Of a DNA stretch of 64,000 bases, positions 1 to 9,558 are shown one piece after another. The notes under the pieces are model-generated. The model ran no database searches and had not been told where the DNA came from. It saw only the letters and a program-made list of their open reading frames with translations. Source of the DNA: Sanguibacter suaedae. GTDB lineage: Bacteria; Actinomycetota; Actinomycetes; Actinomycetales; Cellulomonadaceae. Each line of letters opens with the position of its first letter. Position 1 is the first letter of the stretch. The stretch is from the NCBI RefSeq assembly GCF_016342785.1, contig NZ_JAEINH010000010.1:24701-88700 (forward strand). The letters run 5' to 3'. Position numbers and translations under genes: made by a program.

Positions 1-326
1 CCTCGAACGTAGACATGGACGAGGACCGGCAGAAAGGTCAGGAGGCACCCGACGACGAAGGCCTCGGCGTTGCCGCCGCCGTCCACGGATCCCCAGATCA
101 CGGCCGCCACGGAGAGGATCATCGTCACCAGGCCGGTTCGCCACAGCACCGGCGAGATTCGTCGGTGCGCCGCGAGCCACGCCTGCCGGGACTCGAGCGT
201 CGTAGGAGTCCTGAGGCCGGGCGACCGCCGGTGGTCGACGTCCTGACGCACGGAGTGGACCGCCGTCCAGAGCAGGAACCCGCCGATCGCCGCGAAGGCG
301 AGGCCCGCGAAGACCCAGTCGTTCAT
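1..326 (-). CDS. SdpI-like integral membrane protein, C-terminus cut off by window edge
   Basis: The visible 108 codons give a hydrophobic N-terminal segment (about residues 4-22), a cytoplasmic-looking stretch and two further membrane segments (about 60-80 and 85-105). Between the first two lies a TPTTLESRQAWLAAHR stretch, which resembles the conserved motif of SdpI/YhfL-type proteins (family usually 110-220 residues; SdpI of Bacillus is an immunity and signalling protein). ATG is the first codon of the frame. The Shine-Dalgarno signal is weak. The reading frame runs off the left edge, so length and C-terminus are unknown. A role as an immunity factor is only a family analogy. Confidence 0.6.
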   Translation of the reverse strand, partial: MNDWVFAGLAFAAIGGFLLWTAVHSVRQDVDHRRSPGLRTPTTLESRQAWLAAHRRISPVLWRTGLVTMILSVAAVIWGSVDGGGNAEAFVVGCLLTFLPVLVHVYVR

Positions 327-395
327 CTCACGCCATCCCATCGTCGGGTGCCGGGCGCACTGCCCCCACGTCACCCACATCATGACCGACGGCTC

Positions 396-1319
396 CTAGC
401 CCCGCTCGCCCATGTTGAACGGCGACGTCTTGCTCGAGAACATCTCGACGCGCTGCTCCGGGGTCATGGCCTCGATGGTGGCCCGGTGCCGGTCGGGGAA
501 CGCCGAGACCTCAGCGGGTTCCCCGACCGGCACCAGGGAGTGGACCAGACGGTCCGGGTACGCGTGGACGATCATCATCGACTGCCCGGAGTCCACGCCG
601 GACAGCAGGCGGTCGTGGGCGCTGAGGTCGAGCGTGTAGCAGGTGGCCGCGGCCACCGACACGGGGATTCCTGCCACGAGGGAGTGCGTCGAGTAGTGCA
701 GATGCCCGGCGAGGATGCCGCGCACGTCCGTGCCCTCGACCACGCGGGCGAAGCGGTCCTGCTCGCGGAGCTCGAGCATGTCCATGGCCCACAGGAGGGG
801 AGTGGGCACCGGCGGGTGGTGCATGGCGACGAGGGTGCCGTGCGGGGCGGGTGTCGCGAGGACGTCGGCGAGCCACCCGAGCTGGTCGTCGGTGAGCTCG
901 CCGTGGTGGTACCCGGGGACCGTCGTGTCGAGGGACACGATGCGCAGCCCGTCCACGTCGTGCACCCGGTCCTGCGGGGCCTCGGACCCGGGCTCGTCGA
1001 ACAGGCCCTGCGCGTACGGGGCCCGCTCGTCGTGGTTGCCCATGACCCACACCACCTGGGCGCCCATGCGTTCCGCCATGGGTTCCACGAGGCCGCGCAG
1101 GCGGGCGTACGCGTCGGGCTCGCCCAGGTCCGCCAGGTCCCCTGTGAACACGAGGGCCTGCGGGTGGATGTCCGACCGTTCGAGCTGGCGCAGCGCCCGC
1201 TCGAGGTTCGCCTGAGTGTCCACCGCGTCGTACAGGCGGCGGTTCCCCGCGAGGAGGTGCGTGTCGCTGATGTGCGCGATCGCGTGCGACGGCGCCGGGT
1301 GCTGTCCGAGCTGGGTCAT
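396..1319 (-). CDS. Calcineurin-like metallophosphoesterase (CpdA/Icc type)
   Basis: A 307-residue cytoplasmic protein with the full dimetal set of the cyclic-nucleotide phosphodiesterase (CpdA/Icc) group: D19 and H21 in ISDTHL, D61 in FTGDLAD, N95-H96 in GNHDE, a later HH pair in AMHHPP and a GHLH near residue 210. Members hydrolyse phosphodiesters such as cAMP; the substrate here is not shown. The ATG overlaps the stop of the upstream hydrolase gene (ATGA), so translation is probably coupled. It is the last gene of a three-gene minus-strand operon. The start was set by this overlap, since the frame also continues upstream inside the neighbouring gene. Confidence 0.85.
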   Translation of the reverse strand: MTQLGQHPAPSHAIAHISDTHLLAGNRRLYDAVDTQANLERALRQLERSDIHPQALVFTGDLADLGEPDAYARLRGLVEPMAERMGAQVVWVMGNHDERAPYAQGLFDEPGSEAPQDRVHDVDGLRIVSLDTTVPGYHHGELTDDQLGWLADVLATPAPHGTLVAMHHPPVPTPLLWAMDMLELREQDRFARVVEGTDVRGILAGHLHYSTHSLVAGIPVSVAAATCYTLDLSAHDRLLSGVDSGQSMMIVHAYPDRLVHSLVPVGEPAEVSAFPDRHRATIEAMTPEQRVEMFSSKTSPFNMGERG

Positions 1320-2158
1320 GCACCCACGGTATCGGCCGTCCACCGCACGAACGCGTCGAACCAGTGGTCCGACGTGGTGCCCTGCGCTCGTGACCCGAAC
1401 CCGTGGCCGCCGCGCGAGTAGGCGTGCGCCTCGACCGCTGCGCCCGCGCGGCGCCACGCGTCGTAGATCCGCAGGGCGGGGTCGATGATCACGTCGCCCA
1501 GGCCGTCGTCGGTGGCCCACGCGAGGAACATCGGCGGGGCGGGCACGGGGACCGTGACGTCGTCCCACCACGCCGGGTACACGGGGGCCACGAACGACGG
1601 GCGCTCCCCAGCGGGGCCGTCGAGCGTCGTGACGAGCGTGACGAAGGCGCCGGCGGAGAAGCCGAGCATGCCCACCCGCTCGGGGTCGACGCCCCACCCG
1701 TCGGCCCGCTCCCGCACCGTGCGCAGCGCCGCCGACCCGTCGGCCAGCGCCGGTGCCCGCCGCTCCCGGGAGATGTCGGCGAGGGTGGATCGCTCCGCGA
1801 AGGTGCGACGCATCGCGGCCTCGAGCTCCGCCTCGTCCACCGGTGTGGGCGCCAGGCGGTACCGGAGGACGAACGCCGCGATCCCGCGCTCCGCCAGCCG
1901 CTCGGCGACATGCGTGCCCTCGTTGTCCACCGCGAGGAAGTGCAGCGCCCCACCGGGGACGACGACCACACCCGTCCCGGTCCGCACCGACGGCTCCGGC
2001 AGGTACGGGGTGAGCGTGGGGACCGTGACGTTCCGCAGCATCCGGTCGCGGCCCGACGGGTCGCCCTCGTCACGGTCCTCGATGGCGGCGTCGACGGCGC
2101 GCTCGCCCTCAGGGACGAGGACCACGGGTGGCGAGGGCGCAGGGGCAGGGTGGGTCAC
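1316..2158 (-). CDS. Alpha/beta hydrolase (esterase, BD-FAE/acetylesterase-like)
   Basis: A 280-residue hydrolase without signal peptide. An oxyanion-hole segment VVVPGGALHF follows the first strand. The nucleophile elbow GFSAG puts Ser near residue 168. An acidic residue lies in WATDDGL and the catalytic His in GGHGFG near the C-terminus. This arrangement fits the esterase/lipase branch that includes xylan acetylesterases and BD-FAE enzymes. The GTG start overlaps the stop of the GNAT gene by four bases (GTGA), and its own stop overlaps the phosphoesterase start. The three genes therefore form a translationally coupled operon. The substrate is unknown. Confidence 0.8.
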   Translation of the reverse strand: MTHPAPAPSPPVVLVPEGERAVDAAIEDRDEGDPSGRDRMLRNVTVPTLTPYLPEPSVRTGTGVVVVPGGALHFLAVDNEGTHVAERLAERGIAAFVLRYRLAPTPVDEAELEAAMRRTFAERSTLADISRERRAPALADGSAALRTVRERADGWGVDPERVGMLGFSAGAFVTLVTTLDGPAGERPSFVAPVYPAWWDDVTVPVPAPPMFLAWATDDGLGDVIIDPALRIYDAWRRAGAAVEAHAYSRGGHGFGSRAQGTTSDHWFDAFVRWTADTVGA

Positions 2159-2739
2159 GGGAGGTCCTCCGTCGACGGTCCGGTGTGAGCGAGGTCCTTG
2201 CGGAGCACGAGGAGCTGCAGGCCGTCGCGGAGCACCACGACGCCCTCGATGCCCGGCGGCGGGAACGGTGCGCGCTCGCCGGTGGCGCGGTACCCGCGGC
2301 GGTCGTAGTAGGCGAGCAGCTCGGGGCGCGCGTCGAGGACCGTCATCTCCAGGGTGCGCAGCTGCCAGGCGTCCCGGGCCACGCGTTCCGCCTCGGCGAG
2401 CACCTGCTTCCCGATGCCCTGCCCCTGCGCGGTGGGCCGCACCGCGAACAACCCGAAGTAGGCGCCCGTCTCCGAGATGCGCGTGACGTGCGCGCACCCC
2501 ACGAGCACCCCGTCCTGCTCCGCGAGCACGATGCGGCTGCCCTCACGCTCCACGTCCGCACGGAGCATCGCCTCGTCGGCGCGCGGCCCCGACAGCAGGT
2601 CCGTCTCCGTGGTCCACCCCGCACGGCTCGCCTCACCCCGGTACGCCGAGCCGACGAGGGCGACGACGGCCGGGACGTCGCCGAGGGTGGCCGGGCGGAA
2701 GGTCAGGGGAAGGTCGTCACGCACTGGTTCATCGAGCAC
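2155..2739 (-). CDS. GNAT-family N-acetyltransferase
   Basis: A single GNAT domain of about 194 residues. The acetyl-CoA pyrophosphate-binding loop is visible as RPTAQGQGIGKQVL, preceded by the strand YFGLFAV and followed by a YYDRRGY motif typical of the C-terminal strand. The start is a GTG chosen because a GGAGGG lies about 14 bases upstream; a second in-frame GTG is available at 2724. It is the first gene of the coupled GNAT-hydrolase-phosphoesterase operon. The acceptor is unknown; small-molecule or protein N-acetylation are both possible. Confidence 0.8.
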   Translation of the reverse strand: MLDEPVRDDLPLTFRPATLGDVPAVVALVGSAYRGEASRAGWTTETDLLSGPRADEAMLRADVEREGSRIVLAEQDGVLVGCAHVTRISETGAYFGLFAVRPTAQGQGIGKQVLAEAERVARDAWQLRTLEMTVLDARPELLAYYDRRGYRATGERAPFPPPGIEGVVVLRDGLQLLVLRKDLAHTGPSTEDLP

Positions 2740-2850
2740 AGACGGACGATAGACCCTCCGGGAGGCCGACGCGCCGTCACACCAGCCGAACACCAGTCCG
2801 AGGCCCGATCCCTGACCCCCGACCTCCGCCCCCCGTGCGCTCGCAGCCGC

Positions 2851-2920
2851 GTCGAGTTCGGCACTTCCAGTCGGCTTCGGCACTTCGAGCTGACGCCCTC
2901 GACTGGAAGTACCGAACTCG
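2851..2920. repeat. Dispersed palindromic repeat, family A, copy 1
   Basis: The 21-base arms at 2853-2873 and 2900-2920 are inverted repeats with one mismatch, around a 26-base loop. The left arm and loop share about 27 of 32 bases with the palindrome at 63927-63961; the common core is TCGAGTTCGnCAnTTCCnG. It lies between the divergently transcribed GNAT and ArsR genes, so a terminator role does not fit. A REP-like intergenic element is the best description. Confidence 0.6.
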
Positions 2921-2951
2921 TGGCCTGGAGTGGGCGGAGGCGGCCTTGATG

Positions 2952-2977
2952 GACCTGTCAGGAATCCTTGACAGGTC
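2952..2977 (+). promoter_or_regulatory. Candidate ArsR operator overlapping a -35 box
   Basis: GACCTGTCA and TGACAGGTC form a perfect 9-base inverted repeat with an 8-base spacer. TTGACA, a consensus -35 hexamer, lies at 2968-2973 and spans into the right arm. A good -10 box is not obvious. ArsR-family repressors commonly bind such repeats over their own promoter, so autorepression of the downstream gene is the natural inference. Confidence 0.5.
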
Positions 2978-3020
2978 TTATCGCCACCCGTCAGTCTTCT
3001 CTTACACCCGAAGGAGCGAT

Positions 3021-3371
3021 GTGACACACGACGAACCGACCGGAGACCAGCTGGTCCTCGTGCTGGCGGCCCTGGCGAACCCGATCAGGCTGCGGATCAT
3101 CGCGCGGCTCGCCGACGGCCGGGAGTACGTGAGCCAGCTCGCTCGCGACGTCGGCATCAGCCGGCCGCTGCTCCACATGCACCTGCAGCGGCTCGAGGCA
3201 GCCGGCCTGGTGGCCGGCGCGCTGGAGCTCTCCCTCGACGGCAAGGCCATGAAGTACTTCGAGCTCACCGACTTCCACCTGACGATCACACCGCCCGTGC
3301 TCGCCGCGGCGGCCACCACCCTCACCCCACCGGACGCCACCAAGGGTCCACCACCCCAGGAGAACCCGTGA
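3021..3371 (+). CDS. ArsR-family winged-helix transcriptional regulator
   Basis: A 116-residue regulator. The HTH reads from LANPIRLRIIARLADG through YVSQLARDVGISRPLLHMHL, followed by QRLEAAGLV and the wing, which is the classical ArsR/SmtB layout. No CxC-type metal-binding motif is visible, so the effector is probably not thiol-bound metal. GTG was taken as start because AAGGAG lies four bases upstream and the winged-helix domain begins right after it. A longer in-frame start would run through the upstream inverted repeat. Its stop overlaps the next ATG by one base, so it leads a three-gene operon. Confidence 0.85.
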   Translation: MTHDEPTGDQLVLVLAALANPIRLRIIARLADGREYVSQLARDVGISRPLLHMHLQRLEAAGLVAGALELSLDGKAMKYFELTDFHLTITPPVLAAAATTLTPPDATKGPPPQENP

Positions 3372-3655
3372 TGTACATCAGTGCGGACAGCGAGGTGAGC
3401 GCGCCCGAGGTGGCGGCGTTCGTCGGACTCCTCGTCTTCGTCATGTTCCTCGTGGGCGCCGCGTGCGCCACGTTCCTCGAGCTGCGCAAGACGAAGATCG
3501 ACGCCAAGCAGGACGAGGACATGCGTCAGCTCGTGAGCCGCTACGAGCGGCTCGCGGAGAACACCCTCGACGCGCAGCAGCGCACGGCGGCCGACGTCGC
3601 CGAGCTGCGCACCCGGACGGCCGCCGTCGAGCAGATCCTGCGGAGCGTCGAATGA
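3371..3655 (+). CDS. Small membrane protein with coiled-coil tail
   Basis: A 94-residue protein with one strong transmembrane helix (about residues 13-33, VAAFVGLLVFVMFLVGAACA) and a charged, helical tail rich in Arg, Glu and Gln with heptad-like spacing (ELRTRTAAVEQIL). No family was recognised. The ATG at 3371 is preceded by AGGAGA at seven bases and overlaps the stop of the ArsR gene; its own stop overlaps the next ATG. The position between a regulator and an oxidoreductase suggests co-expression, perhaps as a membrane-bound partner. The function is unknown. Confidence 0.7.
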   Translation: MYISADSEVSAPEVAAFVGLLVFVMFLVGAACATFLELRKTKIDAKQDEDMRQLVSRYERLAENTLDAQQRTAADVAELRTRTAAVEQILRSVE

Positions 3656-4680
3656 CCGCCCCGGAGCCGGGTGCTGCCACCGCGGACCCGCGGGTCGGCG
3701 TCATGAAGGCGATCGTCCAGGACGTCTACGGCGGGCCCGACGTCCTCGAGCTGCGCGACGTCCCCGTCCCGGTGCCCGCTGACGACGAGGTGCTCGTCCG
3801 CGTGCGGGCGTCGTCGGTGAACGCCGCCGACTGGCACCTCATGCGCGGCAAGCCGTACTTCATGCGACTCGTGGGCTTCGGGATCCGCACACCCACCGTC
3901 CAGGTCCGGGGGATCGACGTCGCCGGTGTGGTCGAGGCCGTGGGGTCCAAGGTCTCGACGCTCCGACCGGGCGACGAGGTCTACGGGCACGGGGACATCA
4001 AGCAGGGGACGTTCTCCGAGCTCGCGGCCGTCAAGGAGACGAACCTGTCGCCCAAGCCTGCGACGTTGTCCTTCGAGGAGGCGGGCGCGGTGCCGCTCGC
4101 GGCGCTCACCGCGCTCCAGGGCGTCAGGGACAGCGGTGGTGTGAAGGCCGGTCATCGTGTCCTGATCAACGGGGCGTCGGGCGGTGTCGGGACCTTCGCC
4201 GTCCAGATCGCCAAGGCCCTCGGTGCCGAGGTCACGGCGGTGTGCAGCACCCGCAACGTCGAGCTCGTGCGGTCACTCGGTGCGGACCACGTCGTCGACT
4301 ACACCCGCGACGACTTCACCAGGGCGGGGGAGCGGTACGACGTCGTGTTCGACCTCGTCGCCAACCGGTCCCTCACGGCGCTCCGACGAGCCCTCGCACC
4401 ACGCAGCACCCTGGTGCTTTCGGGCGGCGGAGGTGGCCGGTTCCTGGGACCCATGCCGCTCATCGTCCGTGCCGTCCTCGTGAACCTCGTGGTCGGTCAG
4501 CGGCTCACGAGCCTCTCCGAGTCGGTGAATCCGGCAGACCTCGCCTACCTCGCGGACCTCATCGAGAAGGGTGAGGTGAGACCGGTGATCGACCGCTCCT
4601 ACCCGCTCGCGGAGACGGCGGCCGCGATCCGCCAGCTCGAGGACGAGCATGCTCGAGGCAAGATCGTCATCACCCTCTGA
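3652..4680 (+). CDS. NAD(P)-dependent alcohol dehydrogenase / quinone oxidoreductase (MDR family)
   Basis: A 342-residue medium-chain dehydrogenase of the zinc-free quinone-oxidoreductase branch. The GroES-like fold begins at MKAIVQDVYGGPDVLELRDV, followed by SSVNAADW. The Rossmann nucleotide-binding motif is GASGGVGTFAVQIA near residue 180, with a later SGGGGG segment. No structural zinc cysteines are present. A serine/arginine-type dinucleotide pocket (CSTRNVELVR) hints at NADP(H). The ATG overlaps the previous stop (ATGA). It is the last gene of the ArsR-led operon, so its expression is probably set by that repressor. The substrate is unknown. Confidence 0.85.
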   Translation: MTAPEPGAATADPRVGVMKAIVQDVYGGPDVLELRDVPVPVPADDEVLVRVRASSVNAADWHLMRGKPYFMRLVGFGIRTPTVQVRGIDVAGVVEAVGSKVSTLRPGDEVYGHGDIKQGTFSELAAVKETNLSPKPATLSFEEAGAVPLAALTALQGVRDSGGVKAGHRVLINGASGGVGTFAVQIAKALGAEVTAVCSTRNVELVRSLGADHVVDYTRDDFTRAGERYDVVFDLVANRSLTALRRALAPRSTLVLSGGGGGRFLGPMPLIVRAVLVNLVVGQRLTSLSESVNPADLAYLADLIEKGEVRPVIDRSYPLAETAAAIRQLEDEHARGKIVITL

Positions 4681-4702
4681 CCCCGCCAGTCCTGGATGGC
4701 CC

Positions 4703-4773
4703 CGACGGGGCGTGCTCCTGAGGACGGGGCGTGCCGTGCAGCGCACGCATCGCCCACGAGGGCACGCCCGGTC
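4703..4773. repeat. Dispersed palindromic repeat, family B, copy 1
   Basis: An imperfect inverted repeat whose left half reads GACGGGGCGTGCTC, then GAGGACGGGGCGTG. The right half carries the complement as GCCCACGAGGGCACGCCC. It is the most degenerate of three copies; the others are at 42984-43050 and 50311-50382. It lies between two same-direction genes. Confidence 0.65.
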
Positions 4774-4805
4774 CGGTCCCGGGTCCTGGAGGGACCTCGG
4801 TGCTA

Positions 4806-4825
4806 GCGTCGATCGGGATCGACGC
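4806..4825 (+). promoter_or_regulatory. Perfect palindrome upstream of acyl-CoA synthetase gene
   Basis: GCGTCGATC and GATCGACGC form a perfect 9-base inverted repeat around two bases, centred about 31 bases before the ATG. Its size and spacing suit an operator for a dimeric repressor; a short RNA hairpin is the alternative. Confidence 0.4.
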
Positions 4826-4846
4826 GTCGACGGGAGAGGCACGCAC

Positions 4847-6532
4847 ATGGTGGTCGGGCTGCACACGGAGTTCCTCACGGAGGACCTGGCCGACGACGGC
4901 CACCCCCGGTCCTTCGAGCCCACGTGCCCGCCGGGCTTCAACTTCGCGTACGACGTCGTCGACCGCCTCGGCACGCAGACTCCCGACCGTCGCGCGCTGC
5001 GGTGGTGCAACGACGAGGGCGAGCGCGCCGACTACACCTTCGGTGACATGAAGCGCCTCAGCGACCGGGCCGCGTCGTACTTCCTCGCCCAGGGCGTCCG
5101 CAAGGGCGACCGGGTCCTGCTCATCCTCAAGCGGCACCCGCAGTTCTGGTGGGCGATCACCGCGCTCCACAAGATCGGGGCCGTGGCCGTCCCGGCCACC
5201 AACCAGCTCCTGCGGTACGACCTCGTGTTCCGCCTCGAGGAGGCGGACATCACCACCGTCGTGTGCACCCTCGAGGGCGACGTCGCGGCCGAGGTCGAGG
5301 CCGCCGAGGCCGAGACAGGCCGCACGCTCCGCAAGATCGGCGTCCGCGGCCAGCGCCCCGGCTGGGACGACCTCGACGCAGGCATGGCCGCCACCGGCCC
5401 GTTCGTGAAGCCCGCCGCGCAGGACCTCCCGACCGTCGACGACCCTCTCCTGCTGTACTTCACGTCCGGCACCACCGCTCAGCCCAAGATGGTCGTCCAC
5501 GACCACTCCTACCCCGTCGCGCACATCGCCACCGCCAAGTACTGGCACCGCGTGGACCCCGACGGGCTGCACCTCACCGTCTCCGAGACCGGCTGGGCCA
5601 AGTCCGTGTGGGGCAAGCTCTACGGGCAGTGGTTCATGGAGACGTGCGTCGACGTCTACGACTTCGACCGCTTCGACCCCGCCCGCCTCCTCAAGCACCT
5701 CGAGGACGCGCGGGTCACCACGTTCTGCGCCGCCCCCACCGTCTACCGGTTCCTCGTGGGCCAGGACCTCGGACGGTACGACCTCTCCGCACTCCAGCAC
5801 TGCACCATCGCCGGCGAGGCGATGAACCCCGTGGTGTACGAGCGCTTCCGCGACATGACGGGCCTCGAGCTCAAGGAGGGCTACGGCCAGACCGAGATGA
5901 CCCTCGCCGTCGTCACCAACCACTGGCAGGCCACCAAGCCCGGGTCCATGGGCACCCCGTCACCCGCGTACGACGTCGTGCTCCTCCGCGAGGACGGCAC
6001 CGAGGCCGACGTCGACGAGGACGGCGAGATCTGCCTCCGCGTCCCCGAGGGCACCCGGCCCCTCGGCCTCTTCATCGGCTACGCGGGCGACCCCGCGACC
6101 ACCGCAGCCGTGTGGCACGACGGTTTCTATCACACCCACGACCTCGCCCGGCGGGATGCCGACGGGTACTTCTGGTACGTGGGCCGCACCGACGACATGA
6201 TCAAGACCTCCGGGTACCGGGTGGGACCCTTCGAGGTGGAGAGCGTCGTCATGAGCCACCCCGCCGTGCGGGAGTGCGCCGTCACCGGCGCCCCCGACGA
6301 GGTCCGCGGGACCGTCGTCAAGGCCACCGTCGTCCTCGCCGACGGCTACGTCGCGTCCGACGCCCTCGCCCACGACATCAAGGACCACGTGAAGCACCGC
6401 ACCGCGCCCTACAAGTACCCGCGCATCGTCGAGTTCGTCGACGCCATGCCCACCACCGTCTCCGGGAAGATCCGCCGGGTTGCGCTCCGGCAGGCGGACC
6501 GATCGGCCGACGGACCGGCCGAGGAGACCTGA
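4847..6532 (+). CDS. AMP-forming acyl-CoA synthetase (medium-chain ACSM-like)
   Basis: A 561-residue adenylate-forming enzyme that would activate a carboxylate to acyl-AMP and acyl-CoA. The phosphate-binding loop YFTSGTTAQPKMVVH starts near residue 204. The YGQTEM motif is near 345, the hinge region follows GRTDDMIKTSGYRVGP, and the catalytic Lys lies in VSGKIRR near residue 541. The N-terminal FNFAYDVVDR and YFTSGTTAQPKMV signatures match medium-chain acyl-CoA synthetases rather than acetyl-CoA synthetase. The ATG has GGGAGAGG upstream at a suitable distance. The acyl substrate is inferred only from family. Confidence 0.88.
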   Translation: MVVGLHTEFLTEDLADDGHPRSFEPTCPPGFNFAYDVVDRLGTQTPDRRALRWCNDEGERADYTFGDMKRLSDRAASYFLAQGVRKGDRVLLILKRHPQFWWAITALHKIGAVAVPATNQLLRYDLVFRLEEADITTVVCTLEGDVAAEVEAAEAETGRTLRKIGVRGQRPGWDDLDAGMAATGPFVKPAAQDLPTVDDPLLLYFTSGTTAQPKMVVHDHSYPVAHIATAKYWHRVDPDGLHLTVSETGWAKSVWGKLYGQWFMETCVDVYDFDRFDPARLLKHLEDARVTTFCAAPTVYRFLVGQDLGRYDLSALQHCTIAGEAMNPVVYERFRDMTGLELKEGYGQTEMTLAVVTNHWQATKPGSMGTPSPAYDVVLLREDGTEADVDEDGEICLRVPEGTRPLGLFIGYAGDPATTAAVWHDGFYHTHDLARRDADGYFWYVGRTDDMIKTSGYRVGPFEVESVVMSHPAVRECAVTGAPDEVRGTVVKATVVLADGYVASDALAHDIKDHVKHRTAPYKYPRIVEFVDAMPTTVSGKIRRVALRQADRSADGPAEET

Positions 6533-6583
6533 GCCCGGCCCGCCTTCTCCACCTCGGGCGATCCAGTGATCAAGCGGACGCCG

Positions 6584-7897
6584 TCACGAGACGGACAGGG
6601 TCTCGACGATCTCCCGGAGCGTGTCCTCGCCCTCGCCTGGGTCGGCGTACGTCCCGATGCGGATGTTCTCGGTGTCTGCCAGGACCAGGGTGATCTCGAC
6701 GAACTCCGCCTCCTGCGTCGATGTTGCGGGCTCGATGCGGGCGAACGCCTCCTCGGTCCCCTCGACGTCGAGCCGGTACGAGGAACCTCCGACGGGGTGC
6801 CACCAGTCAGGGTTGGACGTCCCCACACCCTGCGCCTCGACCTCGCCGGGTTCACGCCAGACCATGAGGCCCGCAGGCTCGGACGTCGACTCGAGGACCG
6901 GCCCGAGGAAGGCGTCCATCTCGACGTCGGTGTCCTCGGGGACGTTGGTCCAGGACCACCGGTCCTCGCCCCCGGGCGCCCATTGCGCGGGGAGAGCAAG
7001 AACGACCTCACCGAAGGTCGTCTCGACAAACCCGTCCGGGACGACGCCGCTGGCCGCAACGTCGAGGAGGGGGAGAGACTCAGACCCGCCCTCGACGAGC
7101 GACTCGACGTCGAAGAGGCTGGAGTTCACATCCATGCCGAGGATGAGCCATTCGCCGTCGACCTGGGACATGGTGAAGGAGGTCCTCACGTGCGCGGTCT
7201 CGACCGCGTGTGGCTGGTCGGGCACATCGATCTCTCGCAGGTACCCGGCACTCAGTGTCACGATGACGTCGTAGTACTCGGACGCCGTGATCTCGGCCGT
7301 GCCGAAACTTGAGAGCACGAACCGCAGGGCCTCGCCGTAGGGGACAGGGGCGTAGCCGAGGTTCTCGTCCCTCGCGGTGGACCAACAGTCCGACAGGCCT
7401 TCGCAATCCTCCTCGTTCAGCCACGAGGGCACGCTTCCTCGAAACTCCGGGTCGGGATAGAGCGCCGCGGCGATCCTGCTCCCCGCCGCCGCGCGAGCCT
7501 CCTCGCTGTCGTCCGCGACGACCTCGGAGTCGATGAACTCCGTGAGGAAGTACGTGACGGCCGCACGGTGCGCGGCGGCGACGTCCTCGGGCGCGTAGAG
7601 GGCCGCGACTCCGGGGTCCACGACGTCGGGTTCGTACTGCAGCACGAGGGCGTCGTCGGCGATGCTCGCCTGCCGGTAGGTGCCGTGCTTGTCGGTCCGT
7701 TCGGGGCCGTCGGCGGTGAGACCGAACTCGGCGTTCGCGGAGCGGTCCGGGGCGACGAAGGTCATCGGTTCCACCGTCGGCGTGGCGGGCGACGCGGGGG
7801 TCTCGTCGGCGCTCGCCCCGCCCGAGCAGGCTGCGAGCCCGAGGAGGGCGACGGCGAGGAGGGTGGCGGCGCCGCGGTGCGGCGGGTGGTGCGTCAT
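6584..7897 (-). CDS. Secreted lipoprotein of unknown function
   Basis: A 437-residue protein with a lipoprotein signal peptide: positive N-terminus, hydrophobic core and lipobox LLGLAAC at about residues 18-24, followed by a Ser/Thr/Pro-rich linker. The mature part is acidic with two cysteines (DCEGLSDCW) that may form a disulfide, and several beta-rich segments. No known domain was recognised. The ATG was chosen because it opens directly on the signal peptide, although no clear Shine-Dalgarno sequence precedes it. The gene is divergent from gdhA and convergent with the acyl-CoA synthetase gene. It probably sits on the outer face of the membrane. Confidence 0.7.
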   Translation of the reverse strand: MTHHPPHRGAATLLAVALLGLAACSGGASADETPASPATPTVEPMTFVAPDRSANAEFGLTADGPERTDKHGTYRQASIADDALVLQYEPDVVDPGVAALYAPEDVAAAHRAAVTYFLTEFIDSEVVADDSEEARAAAGSRIAAALYPDPEFRGSVPSWLNEEDCEGLSDCWSTARDENLGYAPVPYGEALRFVLSSFGTAEITASEYYDVIVTLSAGYLREIDVPDQPHAVETAHVRTSFTMSQVDGEWLILGMDVNSSLFDVESLVEGGSESLPLLDVAASGVVPDGFVETTFGEVVLALPAQWAPGGEDRWSWTNVPEDTDVEMDAFLGPVLESTSEPAGLMVWREPGEVEAQGVGTSNPDWWHPVGGSSYRLDVEGTEEAFARIEPATSTQEAEFVEITLVLADTENIRIGTYADPGEGEDTLREIVETLSVS

Positions 7898-7956
7898 GAG
7901 GAGGTGGTCCAGGTGTGCTCGGCGACGGTGGGGCGTCACCGTCCCGGAGGGGGTGA

Positions 7957-9504
<1,548 letters not shown>

Positions 9505-9524
9505 CCCGCACAGCCCACCGCCCC

Positions 9525-9558
9525 GAGCACGGCCTCAGTCCCCGATGAGGCCGTGCTC
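9525..9558. terminator. Bidirectional terminator between gdhA and the LuxR gene
   Basis: A perfect 13-base stem, GAGCACGGCCTCA against TGAGGCCGTGCTC, with an 8-base loop. The stem includes the stop codon of the convergent LuxR-type gene. No long T run follows on either strand. Confidence 0.7.
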
